This document shows positions 12,953 through 27,100 of a stretch of 64,000 nucleotides of DNA, one piece after another. Source of the DNA: Psettodes erumei (lineage: Eukaryota; Chordata; Actinopteri; Pleuronectiformes; Psettodidae). The position numbers and the translations under genes were made by a program. The notes under the pieces were generated by a model. That model was given only the letters and a program-made list of their open reading frames with translations, was not told where the DNA came from and searched no databases. Numbering within the stretch: position 1 is the stretch's first letter; each line of letters starts with the position of its first letter. Where the stretch lies: assembly GCA_016785225.1 (NCBI GenBank), contig JAFBJZ010000836.1, positions 248,001 to 312,000 of the forward strand. The letters run 5' to 3'.

Positions 12953-15900
12953 GTCAGCTCACCCACCTGTGCTGTCAGTCACGGCTTTGCTACAGACTGT
13001 CTGCCTGATCTGTAAATCTATCCTGAAATCCCCAAAGACATTTGGATGCAGAAGAGTCAATAAGCAGAGAACAAGGCAGGGAAGAGGCTGAATTTCTGAA
13101 AGAAAGGACTGATCAAAAAAATGACACTAGCACTAGTCAGTCACCCTTATTTACCCTTTAGATATCAACGTATAGGCTTTTACTCAGTTTTTTTCCCACT
13201 GTCTTCTTTTGGTCCAGGTGCGTGTGGCGTTTGAGGAGTTCTCCGGTCACGCCACCCAGATGCTGGCCCGACTAGAGGAGATGCAGGAAACTGTGTCGAG
13301 GAAAGATTTTCCCCAAGACCTGGAGGGAGCCAGGAGGATGATAGAAGAGCACGCCACGCTGAAAAAGAAAGTCATTAAAGCCCCGATAGAGGAGCTGGAC
13401 ACTGAGGGACAGAGGTACGTATAAGAGCATCCCAGAGCCACAAAATGTGACTGGGTAAAACTAAAAGACATTCGTCGTAACATCCATCTTAAATCCACCT
13501 CCAGGTTGCTGCAGCGCATCCAGAGCAGCGAGTCCTTCTCCAACAGGAATGGCAGCACCGGTGGCAGCGGGGGAAGCAGCAGCGGCGTAGTCTGCAACGC
13601 CGACACCCAGGGTCTGGTGCCGCGGATCAGCCAGCTGCTGGACAAGCTGCACTCCACCCGGCAGCACCTCCACCAGGCCTGGCACGTCCGCAAGCTCCAG
13701 CTGGACCAGTGCTTCCAGCTGCGCCTGTTTGAACAGGACGCAGAGAAGGTCGGTGGATGGAGGGAGTGTGGGAGGGGATGTCGTGCAGCACGGGCGGTGA
13801 TGTAGTGGTAATCTATAACTACAGTTGGTGATCACTGTAGGGGCAGACAAGTGCCAATAGAAACAAAAACTTAATTACTCCCACAGAGAAGCATTGATTT
13901 ACACACTGTATGAATGCATGTCCTTTTTAATTTGTTCCTTATACATGAGCTAAAGCTTCATTTCACATATATAACAGGAGGTTAAAGACTAAACGCCACA
14001 TCCTGAGGCAGAGGATAGTGTCTGCTGCTGCACAGCAACTTACTCTGGCTGCCACCCAGAGCTCAGGTGATGACAGCTGCAGCACAAAGGAGCAGGAGAC
14101 AGGGAGAGAAATTCACAGATCCATGTTTGAGTGAGTAGAATAAAATAGCAGGTTGCAGCAGCGGCGAGAGCTGCAGTCTTGGATACACTGCAGTAGTAGG
14201 AGCTTGTTGCTAGGACACCATGGGCCATGAGTTGTTCTCTAGGAGAGCCTGAGAGGATACTCTTAATAGAGGCAGTCCATTTCCCTGTATTCTGGCCTGG
14301 AAAGATGACAACAATGAGCACACTGCAGCAGTACACAAACACACGCGGGTTTGTCCACGAGGCGAAGTGGCAGATGTTTGTTTTTACCTGCTCTTGCGGT
14401 GATTTGTAAAAGTTAATGGTGCACTTGTAGCTTGTGTGTGTATGTTTTCATTCGAGTGGCTGACCTTTTTTTTTTTTTTATCCCCTCTCTGTGTGTTTGT
14501 CTGTCTGTCCCGTCATCATCGCCGCACCACAGATGTTTGACTGGATCATGCACAACAAGGGTTTGTTCCTGGCAGGCTACACGGAGATTGGCAACAACCA
14601 CCCCCACGCCATCGAGCTGCAAACCCAGCACAACCACTTTGCTATGAACTGCATGGTAAGACACGCCCAGGCACACGCTGATTCGCAGCAGGTCGCAGTG
14701 AAGGCCATGCTCTGCGCTTTATCATCATATAGTTACCCACTTAGCAGCAGCCTCTAGTACTGTGTTTGTTTGGAGCTGACTCTGCTTGTGTGCACTGGCA
14801 CATTGTCTGCATTTTAGCAGCAGCACTACCAGGCGTTAAGTAATCCTATTCTTCATCCACAGTCAGCCTTACGTAACCATTACGAAACGAGGCATCAATC
14901 TAGCGGTTTGTTTCTGTCGGTGGCCTCCTCTGTCGGCCTTTTCTTTTCTTAATCTCCTCCTTTTGAATCCACCCTCTCGGTTCAACTGTCTCTCCCCTCC
15001 TTCTACCTCCCGCTGTACAGAACGTGTACGTGAACATCAACCGCATCATGTCGGTCGGTAACCGGCTGCTGGAGTCGGGTCACTACGCCTCGCAGCAGAT
15101 CAAGCAGATCTCGGGTCAGCTGGAACAGGAGTGGAAGGCCTTCGCCGCAGCGCTGGATGAACGCAGCACGCTGCTGGAGATGTCTGCAAGCTTCCACCAG
15201 AAATGTGACCAAGTGAGTTCAGCACACACGTGTAGGACCACAGCAAAAGATTAGTAGTTTTAGTTGTAATTACTGTAGATTCTGCCTTCTGGCTGAAGAA
15301 AAATTGATACCACATTTGTATCAAATTATGTAAGTATTTCCCAAGTCTGCCTCAGCAGGGACGTGTATTCAGTAAAACACACAGGGATGTACCTTTGCCA
15401 CCAGCTGAGGTGTTGACCTTCTCTATTCTAATGGAGGCACATGGACACACACGCGCAGCCTTTCTGGGTTGTAAAATACCCACTTGGCTTCATTAAATCT
15501 ATAAAAGCCTAACTTATGGAATGCATTAACATATATTTACATAAACATATGCACAATGTATGTAAAGCATTTGTTATCTGCTGCAGTTTATGTGTGCGCT
15601 CATTAGCCGGGCTACTGTGGAATGATTCATGGCCTGAAAAGGAGCACAAACAGAATCCCAACAAGGGAACATGGGTGGTACGCCTTTTCCGACCTGGAAT
15701 ATTGCCGTCATCAGACCAGCCTTTCATGCTTTTGAGCCGAAATAGAAACAGCTTTTTTTCCCCAAGGTTTCATCCCAACTCTTTCTCCCACACACATACA
15801 GAGAAACTTATTTTAAAGCCACTTTAAACGGCTGTATGTTATTCCATTCATATTGGGAGAGCTGTTTAAAATGCAGTAATGAGACAGAGATCACTTCCAC

Positions 15901-18900
15901 TTTTTGATATTTATTTTTAGACCAGACTTACTGATTGTTTTGTTTTCCTTCCCTGCCACAGGGGGTGGTACAGAAGGTTCTAGGAAGTCACCACAGGCCA
16001 ATGAACAGCACGTTCAGCCATAGCTAATTTGTCTGAAAAAGTCTTAAAAGAGATCATAACCATACACAAAGACATTCCTGCATGTTGAAGGCCAGTAATA
16101 GTAAAGAAAATGCTCCTCAGGCGATTTCCTGCACACTGCGGTATGTCTGACTAACATGTGACTCCTGGGAAGAGCACAAGGACGTACACAACACCACTGT
16201 CTCATGCTGTGGTTTGCTCAGGTGGAATGCTTTATGTCTGAATGGCAGTTTGATTAAATGCGTGTGTGTGTGTGTGTGTGTGTGGTGCCCCCCCCCCGCA
16301 GTACATGAGTAACGTGGACTCGTGGTGTAAGGCGTGCGGCGAGGTGGATTTGCCCTCCGAGCTGCAAGACCTCGAAGACGCCATCCACCATCACCAAGGC
16401 CTGTACGAACACATCACGGCCGCTTACTCTGAGGTAACGTCACGCTTAACGCTTGATATAAAATGTGCAAGGGGAGACAGCAGTGCCTCAAAGTTCACTT
16501 CTCTGAAAAATGCACTTTCATCTAGCATCAAGTCAAAAAGGAAGGTTTTCCCAGTCACATTACACTGACAGTATTTCTGTACAGTGCAAGAGATAGCGTC
16601 TTGTATTTCTCACTGCTTCCCCTGTTGTGGCACTTTCTGTTTTTGAGTTTCTACATATAACATGAAATGTAGGTGTGTGCTTTCCCAGGCGCTCATGCAC
16701 CACAAGCTGTAAGTAAAGCATGCAACCGATTGCTCTAACCTCAGGTGAGCCAAGATGGCAAAGCTCTATTGGACAAACTGCAGCGACCTCTGACCCCAGG
16801 CAGTGCCGATTCACTGACGGCGTCGGCAAACTACTCGAAAGCGGTGCACCACGTCCTGGACATCATCCACGAAGTGCTACACCACCAGAGGCAGCTGGAA
16901 AACATCTGGCAGCACCGCAAAGTGCGGCTGCACCAACGTCTGCAGCTCTGTGTCTTTCAACAGGACGTGCAACAGGTACACACAAACACACCACACGCAC
17001 ACACACATACCATGTATATACATGCACACATATGTTCAAACACGTGGGAAATCAAGGGCCAAGCTAATGCAAGGTTTCTTCAGTAGAACATGAGAGGGTT
17101 AGACAGTAATTTGAAAATAGCAGGGTAGCTCGCTGGGTAGAAGGATTGTACTCCTAATAGAGGGTTTGATCCAAGCAGCAGCCATGTTTCCGATCAAAAT
17201 GTCCTTGAGCATGTTGCTCCTCACGTCTTCACTCATCGTGCCTCTCTGTGGAAAGGAACATTGGACAAAGGCCTAAAATTTAAATGTTCTCTGCAGAATA
17301 AAGGCTTTAAAACAAGCCTAATGACCACGCAATAATCAGTATGATAATACAGTTGCATACTGTCCAAAAATCCTGGGCTTTCCTTAGAATGTTGGCATGG
17401 CAATTGTTGCTATGGTAATTGAAGTGGGTCATACGTCCATGCAGATGCCGTTCATCTCTGTTTGGAGAACATAGAAAGAAGAGCGTGCATGGAAAAGGCC
17501 CAGTGCAACGCCTCCCATAATACTGGACATTATTTCAGTCATCCCTCTGCTCTTGCACACTCTTTTGCTCATTGTCAGCACTTGTGACTCAATTACCGCC
17601 TCAGAGCGCCCCCGTGTGGCCGCCCGCTCTCAGGCATCCGTCATGTGATCTCGCTGCACAGGTGCTGGACTGGATAGAAAACCACGGAGAGGCCTTCCTC
17701 AGCAAACACACAGGTGTGGGAAAGTCCCTGCACCGAGCCCGAGCTCTGCAGAAACGACATGAGGACTTTGAGGAAGTGGCGCAGGTAAGCCATGCCAGGC
17801 AGTGGTGGAGTAGCATTGTAAAAGAGCAGATAGTTACTAGTTTGTTTTTGTCACAACTGTCAGTAAAATCTACAGCTTTATCGTACATCCTCCTGTTATG
17901 AGTGAGAAGTTGTATTGCTTTCATAGTGAAACAAACCCTTGTTCTGTTCAGTACACACAAAGGTTTGGAGCCGCCAACTTTTATTGTTTTATTGTACGTG
18001 CTGTAGTTTATGATGGCTAGTGTTAGCTAATGAATCCTTAATGAATTAGTGACAACAGAAAATATTAATGTCAGCCTTTTGACATGCACCGTTAATATCA
18101 CATTTTTTCTGTTGCATCTCTCTCTTCCTCTTTATCTCATCTTCACCCACTCTCGGCCTCTATTTCCTCTCAGTAGTTATCTCTGCTCTCACTGACTCTA
18201 TCAGTGTCTTGTGCGTATCCTGTTTTTCGTTTTCTCCCTGCCTCTGTTCTGCCTCTCATCTTCAAAAACACGTTTTTGCTCGCATTGCATTGTCTTCCTG
18301 GGCTCATCTGTCTCTCTCTCTCTCTCTATCCCCGGCGTCTGTGTAGAACACGTACACCAATGCGGACAAGTTGCTGGAGGCGGCCGAGCAGCTGGCCCAG
18401 ACGGGAGAGTGTGACCCAGAGGAGATCTACCAGGCCGCCCACCAGCTCGAAGACAGAATCCAAGACTTTGTTCGCCGCGTGGAGCAGCGCAAAGTCCTGC
18501 TGGACATGTCTGTCGCCTTCCACACGCACGTCAAAGAGGTAGGCAGGGAGGATGACGTACTGCTGAAGTGGCTGGTGGGCTGTGTGTTTGTGTGGATGAC
18601 AGGGCCCTCTGAGTAAGAGGGGAAAAATTACCAGATAAAACGGAATATGTGTGTTTGTTCCATTCAGTCACACTTCTCACCTTTTTAAAAGAGCACAGCT
18701 TACGTGACTATCAGGCGAGGGATCTAGAATTGATGGAAATCAGTGGACCATCCTTAAACAGCTGACATGAATGCACAACAGTGGAAAATGAATGTGACTT
18801 ATTGTTTGCATGTTGCCGTCACAGTGTGTGTGTTTGTATTGTAGGGCCAGAGAGAACTGCAGACCAGTGCTGTCCTCGATGCATGTCTACCTAAACACAA

Positions 18901-21900
18901 TTTCTATTACAATTACCAGAAATGTTCATAGCAAAGTGTGAGACACACACTGTGCTGTAACTCAATTGAACGGAGTTGCAGGAAAAAAAAAATCTGTTAT
19001 TGAAAATAACAGTGATGCCAATAACTGTCCTCCCACAGCTCTGGACGTGGCTGGAGGAGCTCCAGAAGGAGCTGCTGGACGACGTCTACGCAGAGTCGGT
19101 GGAGGCCGTCCAAGATCTGATCAAACGCTTCGGTCAGCAGCAGCAGACCACCCTGCAGGTCACCGTCAACGTCATCAAGGAGGGAGAGGACCTCATCCAG
19201 CAGCTCAGGTAGCGATGAATACGCCTGGCTGACGGTTAAACCACAGCAGAGACATAGCATCAAAAGCTAGCAGATATGATAATAGGAAGCAAAACTAAAA
19301 CTGGTAATCCCCCTCTGACAGTGATGTGAAACCAGCCTTTATTTCAGCTGTATCGCGATGGCAGACGATTGTCATCAGAGACCAGTTAAGTGACCCCAGC
19401 CAGTTTTTTACAGTATGTCACGATAACTGCTGTTGAAGAGAGATAATACTGCACACATTATGTCCAGCAGAAGATGTAATGATTAAACCAGTGAATGGGG
19501 AAAAAAAGGAAAACCAAACCTTTTTAGGTCGACTTGCATCATCTTTTTTTTTAAATCTTTCTCTCACCAACTGATATTGGACAGTGCTTTGGCAGGTTAT
19601 TTTAGACTGATTTTGAATTGAAAAAAAAGTGTTAAGAGCAAAAACAGCTAAATACATTCAATGAAATAATCTGTCATTGTAATTCCGTAGAGAGACTAAT
19701 GAGATGCGTGAGAACCGAGAAAGAGGGATGAGAGGATGGGAGGAGAAGTGGATGTAGTTCAACTCTGCTTTCATAGGATGTTAAGTCTCTCTTCTTCCTC
19801 CCTCCTTTTTCTCTCTCTCCCTCCCGCTCTGTTTTCCTCTTTCTCTCCCTCCCTGGTGTCTTGGCACCACGGTGAAGTCTTACATAAGTCTGCTCTCATA
19901 AGTGCGTCTAATTGTGCGGCAGTCTCTCCGGGAGGCAACTGGAGCTCTCCACACCTTTTGCCGTTGTGTTCATGACAGACTGTGCACACACACGCGCGCA
20001 CTCGTCCGCCAAGCCAATTAACCAACCCTGAACCAATCGGAATGCACGTGGCCATCTTCGTTATCGTGTGTTTTGCCTTCGGGTGAACTCGCTGATGTCT
20101 GTGTATGTGTCCCTTTTAACCCATGGGCCTCTGTGGTCCACAGTGTGTTTGCCACAGTTTGTGCTGTGGTGCCTGTTTACCTAATATCAGCTTTTATAAA
20201 TTTATTCATTTACCTCTTACACCGGATGTGAAAATATATGTACTATGTATTTGTTTATCTTGTGTATATAACCGACTTTAGAAAATGCTTTGCATTTAAA
20301 CCAGTGGGGAAAAGGAAATATATAAAGTAAATATCAGTGGAAAAGAAAACAGGGAACAAGCAACAGCATACAATGTTTGAAGCAATACTGAATACAGTTG
20401 AAATCCTTTGAATTAAAATAATATGAATCTCCATTCAACCAGACCCAAGACACATTTTTAATAAGAGAATAGCTGGGAGGTGGAGGTAAACACTGTAATA
20501 CAATCCTGAGGGAAAGGATGTCATCTAAAATGATCACATGATGCATAAATCATGTACTTATGTTGAAATAGAAGTCTTGAGTCTTGTCAAAGTACAACTT
20601 GTTATGAGGTGGTTGAGATTTATAAATAATTGTGCTGTGTGTGTGATTATGTGTTATTTGTTGATAGTACATCAGGTGCATGATGGTGTCATTTGTTTGT
20701 ACCTTGGTTTGCTTTCCTTCTCTAACCCGTGTTTCTTTACAAAAAAAATGAACTCTGTGTAAGAGAGCTGAATGGTGATACATGTTAAGAGGACTCATAA
20801 CGAAAATGTCACAACAAAGTGAAGTTTTGAAACTTAAAGTAAAAGATGAAATGGTGTTGGTTTTCTTCAAGGATAAACATGCACTGCTTAATTTGAATCA
20901 GCCTTTTTTTACAGCTAAATTAACCACTGCAGGCTGGGCTGTGCAGTGAAGTCCACTTGGATTAGAGCCCAACCCGTGTCTTTATAGCTTGTTTTTTTTT
21001 GTTGTTGTTTTTTTTAAGCACACTGCTCTGCCTCTCACGGCTTATTGCTTAATGGTGTGTTTGTGTTCCAGGGACTCGGCCATCTCCAGCAACAAGACGC
21101 CCCACAACAGCTCCATCAACCACATTGAGAGCGTCCTGCAGCAGCTGGACGAGGCCCAGGCCCAGATGGAGGAACTCTTCCAGGAGAGGAAGATCAAGCT
21201 GGAGCTCTTCCTGCAGCTCCGCATCTTCGAGAGGGATGCCATTGATGTGAGTCTGCCTGGGATGAGGGGCGTGTCGCTGGCTTTTTTACTGTACAGCTAT
21301 TAGGTCTGGGTGTTTGAGTGTTTGGTGGTGATCAGCATTTGAGCAAAACGCTGATATGAAATAATATTTCTCCTGAACTAGCTGGAAGCAATAAATTACA
21401 TTTCTGCAAGATCCAAAACAGAATCTCCAAGAAATTATGGCTTAATAATTTCAGTCATTTTAGGTATTATTTGGGGGGAAAAAAACTTGTCTTTCCTAAG
21501 AGCAGTCAAAAAATATTCAGGTGTGTGTGACCTCTGAAAAAACACAATCTTTCTGTCCTCTCCTCAGATCATCTCTGACCTGGAGTCATGGAACGAGGAG
21601 CTGACAGGCCAGATGAACGACTTCGACACCGAGGACCTGACGCTGGCCGAGCAGAGGCTGCAGCACCACGCCGACAAGGCCCTGACCATGAACAACCTCA
21701 CCTTCGACGTCATCCACCAGGGACAGGAGCTGCTGCAGTACGTCAACGAGGTCCAGGCCTCCGGTGAGTACCGACCTCCCCAGGGCGCCCGTTGGTCTTT
21801 CGGGGAAGAAAAACAGTTTTGTTTTTGTCCTTTTGTTATGTTCATTTTCAAGAAATTGTTTTTAGGTAGCAAGTTTTAAAAAAGCGCTCTCTGAATCTAT

Positions 21901-24071
21901 TATACTTCTAAGTGCTGTAAAGTAGTGCTGTCGACTGCTTGCCGCATCAGTTATCATCCAGTTGAGGGTTGAAACAGGATGCGGCTCGTTTTCACTGTTA
22001 CTGCACAGATTTCTGTCCTGGCTACTTTGGTTTAGCTTTGGTACAGTGTGGGTGTCGCGGGTCAGAGTCAGTCAGTGTTTGTGATGAGAGGCGCCCACTC
22101 GCCAACCATAATAACTCACCTGTGATCTCTGATGCTAATAGGTACCCTCTAAACATGCACAAGGAATGGTTACGTCACGTGTGTTGGCGCATTATCATTA
22201 TTCAGTGAATATTTATTATAATGTATAGCCGTGTTTCAGGTTAATCCAAAAGATACGGCAGGTAGTCAGTTCTTCTACGTCTACCCATCCAGAACCGATG
22301 CAATGGTGTGTGTCCCCCTCCAGGTGTCGAGCTGCTGTGTGACCGCGACGTCGACATGGCCACGAGAGTTCAGGACTTGCTGGAGTTCCTCCATGAAAAG
22401 CAGCAAGAGCTGGACTTGGCAGCTGAGCAGCACCGCAGACACCTGGAGCAGTGTGTCCAGCTGAGACACCTGCAGGCTGAAGTCAAACAGGTAGGACAGT
22501 GGAACAGCTGCAGTGTACCAGCATAACTGCGAGAGCTTAAAGTTTGTTTTATTTTTAAATACTGATTAAAATAAAGTCTTAGGTTAGAGAAGTGATTACA
22601 GCTTTTCGGGGTTTTTTTCCCCCAGGTTCTGGGTTGGATTCGGAACGGCGAGTCCATGCTGAACGCCGGTCTGATTACAGCCAGCTCACTGCAGGAAGCT
22701 GAGCAGCTGCAGAGAGAGCACGAACAGTTCCAACACGCCATTGAGGTGAGACCACGTCCGTTTATCTCATCAGTTTCTTCAGTGTCGTGTTTTCTGTCCA
22801 AAGTCTGAAGCGAGATTTTGTTTTGTTAATTGCTCGGTGTTGTGGTGAATCTAAACCTCCTCCTCTCTCCACTCTCTTCCTCCGCCGCAGAAAACCCACC
22901 AGAGTGCGCTGCAGGTTCAGCAGAAGGCAGAGGCTCTGCTCCAGGCCAACCACTACGACATGGACCTGATCAGAGACTGTGCAGAGAGCGTGGCCTCCCA
23001 CTGGCAGCAGCTCATGCTGAAGATGGAGGACAGACTCAAGCTGGTCAACGCCTCCGTGGCCTTCTACAAGACATCCGAGCAGGTAGGGGTCCACGTTCAA
23101 CCCGTCAACCCGTCTCTCCGTTTCCTGTGTCCCAAAAGTTCCACACAAAAACACAACTCAGTGTGTTCCCCAGTAAACTGACGCAGTGTGTCTCTCCGCT
23201 CAGGTGTGCAGCGTGCTGGAGAGCCTGGAGCAGGAGTATAAAAGAGAGGAGGACTGGTGCGGAGGGGCCGACAAACTCGGGCCCAACTGTGAAACGGACC
23301 ACGTCACCCCCATGATCAGTAAACACCTGGAGCAGAAGGAGGCTTTCCTCAAAGTAACAGACACGCACACGCGTTCAGGATCAAAGCGAGGCAAAGTTTT
23401 GGGTCACATGTCTGATTTCAGTGTGTGTTAATGTGAATCAGGCGTGCACGCTGGCCAGGAGGAACGCAGACGTCTTCCTCAAGTACATGCACAGGAACAG
23501 CGTCAACATGCCCGGGATGCTGAGCCACGTCAAAGCACCAGAGCAGCAGGTCAAAAGTGAGTGTCGAAAAATACGCCCCGGACACTGCGCTCCAACGTTG
23601 AGCGCGTGGAAACTAGTTGGAACGCGAGCAGAGAGGTCCAGATACAGACGAATGGTTGTAGAAAAAAAGGGATGATAAACAGTTGACATAGCTACGTAAA
23701 ATGTATGTGTGGTTGAAACATCCAGCCCGTGGTAGTTGTAGGACAATGTTAGCCGAAACACATAAATTTGAAAAAAGATAAGTCTTAAAATAAAAGCCTC
23801 CAGTTTACATTCAACTTCAGAAAGCACATTTGGAGCTTGTGATGGGTGGTGTTGAAGAAGGGGAACTCTTTAATTCTAACAGTGCTGTGGGGGTACATCT
23901 TAACATCATAAATTTTCACTTTTTATATATAAGGTTCATGAAGAGGCTACGGCATTGATCCTCTTTCTCGGCTGTAAGAGATAGCAATGTACAATAAATA
24001 ACCAGTAAAACATTCAGGCAACTTGCAGTCCTTAAGAAGAGCGAGTTACTCCGTTACAGTGAATAGAGCAT

Positions 24072-24116
<45 letters not shown>

Positions 24117-27100
24117 AAGCTCTCAAACATATCGGGGTCCTTGATGAGTGTTGCCAGTAGGCAGTTCTCCGAATTCTCACTGGGAGTGTTTTTCTGTGTC
24201 CAGACATCCTCAACGAGCTGCTGCAGAGAGAGAACCGTGTCCTCCACTTCTGGACCATGCGGAAGCGCCGGCTGGACCAGTGTCAGCAGTACGTGGTGTT
24301 TGAGCGCAGCGCCAAGCAGGTGGGACGCACGCCTCGCCAAACGCCGTTTAGGCTGAAACAGATCCAGTTTACTGATGCGACGGGGGGTTGGCGGTTGCTC
24401 CGTAATGTGACGGCGTCTGTATCCTTCATATGTGCGTCCAGGCTCTGGAGTGGATTCACGACACTGGGGAGTTTTACCTGTCCACGCACACCTCCACCGG
24501 CTCAAGTATCCACCACACACAGGAGCTGCTGAAGGAGCACGAGGACTTCCACATCACGGCCAAGGTTAGGCCCACACACCAATCATGTTAATGAGTGGAT
24601 GTGTGTGCATGCACGCAACACGCTCTCTCCCTCTCTCTGCTCCTTCTCTTCAGCAAACGAAGGAACGCGTGAAGCTGCTGATCCAGCTGGCCGACGGCTT
24701 CTGCGAGAAAGGCCACAGTCACGCCGGGGAGATCAAAAAGTGGGTGACGGCCGTGGACAAGCGCTACCGAGACTTCTCCCTGCGCATGGACAAGTACCGC
24801 TGCAGCCTGGAGAAAGCCCTGGGCATCTCCTCGGACTCTAACAAGGCAGTAAGTGGTCCAATGTGTTTGGACGGAGGTTCCTGCCGCACGCCCGCTTTCT
24901 GACACTGTCTCCTTAAATCACGTCGTCTTCTGCTCCGCTTCCCTCCGTGTCAGAGCAAAGATCTCCAGCTGGACATCATCCCGGCCACAGCCCCGGGGTC
25001 AGAGGTCAAGTTGAGAGACGCCGCCCATGAGCTCAATGAGGAGAAACGCAAGTCGGCACGCAGAAAGGAGTACGTACCTGCTTCCTGTTAACGCCCCAGT
25101 CACAGATATAAGGAGTGGTTCAGAGCTGGTGAACAGACATAGCTTTTTCACACCTGTAAAAGTGTGCGCGATTACAAAACTTAAAAATGTCTGTTTTAAT
25201 AAGTTAGCAGATAGTAAGCAAAAATGCTCTAGGCTGTGACCAGTATTTGCATTTAGCCTCAATAGCGAAGGGCTGTGTTCCAGAGCAGTACGTGCTACGC
25301 TTACAAACTAAACAAATAGCAGCATGCCAGCATTTTCACAGCATTTCTCCTCTTGTTGGAAATGTCTTGTTGCTACGAAGCACAAGAAATGAAATATTGG
25401 CTCCATGCCCGCCACACACCGCAGAGCAGCCGAGTGCTTATTGAAATATTTCAGGCCCATTTGTCGTAGTCATCCATGTCGACAGCGATGTCAGCACTGA
25501 AACCCTGGTGTCTCAGTAGCTGTAAGTGGTCGTGAATAAGAGACTTAGTGCGTTCAGTGTAAATGTACATGCATAATGGATCCGTGTGATTTAAACTTCC
25601 TCTCTGCTGCGTCAGCCCAAGAACTGCTGACACAACAGGACGGCCCTCCTGGAGAACGAATGAATCTACATGTAGCACGCGGCATTGTTTTATATGAGCG
25701 TCACAAATCACAAGCATGATTTCATTCATCCGTGGCTGCTTTACGACCACGTTTCATGGCCCGCAACTCTTTCATTATTCATTAGCGTAAAAGGACGGAG
25801 GAGACGGGCTGACAGCGAGCTATTGGCGCGGTGATTTATCTTTGCGTGGATGAGGACAGAACGACAATTGCTAATTTTTGTGCGCGCGTGTCTTTTGTGT
25901 GTGCGTGTCTAGGTTCATCATGGCAGAGCTGATTCAGACAGAGAAAGCCTACGTACGAGACCTGCGGGAGTGCATGGATGTGAGTTCAGCTTCACAACCC
26001 ACCACTGTTAACCTGTGTCATGGTGGAGTTGCGCAACAACTCTTCACGCAAATTCCGAAAATGTACCCCGTTGAAGAGTTTTGGTTGGGTTTTTTTTTTT
26101 GTTGTTGTTGGTTTTTCTGATCTTCTCGTCTCCATGCAGACGTACCTGTGGGAGATGACCAGCGGGGTTGAGGAGATTCCTCCAGGAATCATCAACAAGG
26201 AGCACATCATCTTTGGAAACATGCAGGACCTCTATGAATTCCACCATAAGTAAGAAACACTCGTCACTCCGTGTCTGATTTAAACTGAAACTTTAAACCA
26301 GACTTGAAGGCAAGTACAGCAGGGTTCAAGCACCACGATGCAAATCAGACCTGGATCATATTTAAATCACATTTGTAAACACAGTTCAGTATCTTTAGCA
26401 GCTTTGAACATGCCTTTTGTAGCAGTTTTGGTTTGATTTTTTTTTTTTGGAACACATTTCGCTGAATACAGTTCTAAAATGTCAGTCTCTCGTTCCTTCC
26501 TCCTCAGCATCTTTCTTAAAGAGTTGGAGAAATATGAGCAGCTGCCCGAGGATGTCGGCCATTGCTTTGTCACATGGGTATGTATCATTTGTTCACTGGC
26601 ACTTCACTGGAAATGAAGATACACAAATCCTCCATGTTTTTGAAATTAAGAAAAAATTAAGATGAAATGTCTCTGTGTTCATCATCACTCATCATCGTGA
26701 CCTGTTTCTCTCGTCCTCCAGGCTGATAAGTTCCAGATGTACGTGAACTATTGCAAGAACAAACCCGACTCCACCCAGCTCATCCTGGAGCATGCTGGGA
26801 ACTACTTTGATGTGAGTGCCGCTCGCGGCCGTTTAAAATGACATGGGGTAGTTGTCGCACGATGCGTCCAGTCACACGGCTTCTCTGTGTTGGCGTTGAC
26901 AGGAGATTCAGCAGAGGCACCGACTGGCCAACTCCATCTCTTCCTACCTGATCAAGCCGGTGCAGAGAATCACCAAGTATCAGCTGCTGCTGAAGGTATC
27001 CCACCGTATCCCACATCACGCGGCCTTCTCCATGGTTCCTGTTGTCATTGTTTCTCTGTGTGTGTGTGTGTGTGTGTGCTTGTTCAGGAGCTTCTGACTT

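Noticed and set aside
17116..17245. A tRNA gene, on the basis of A- and B-box-like words
   Set aside because: No cloverleaf with pairing acceptor arms could be drawn, and a SINE-like body follows. It is listed as a SINE fragment.
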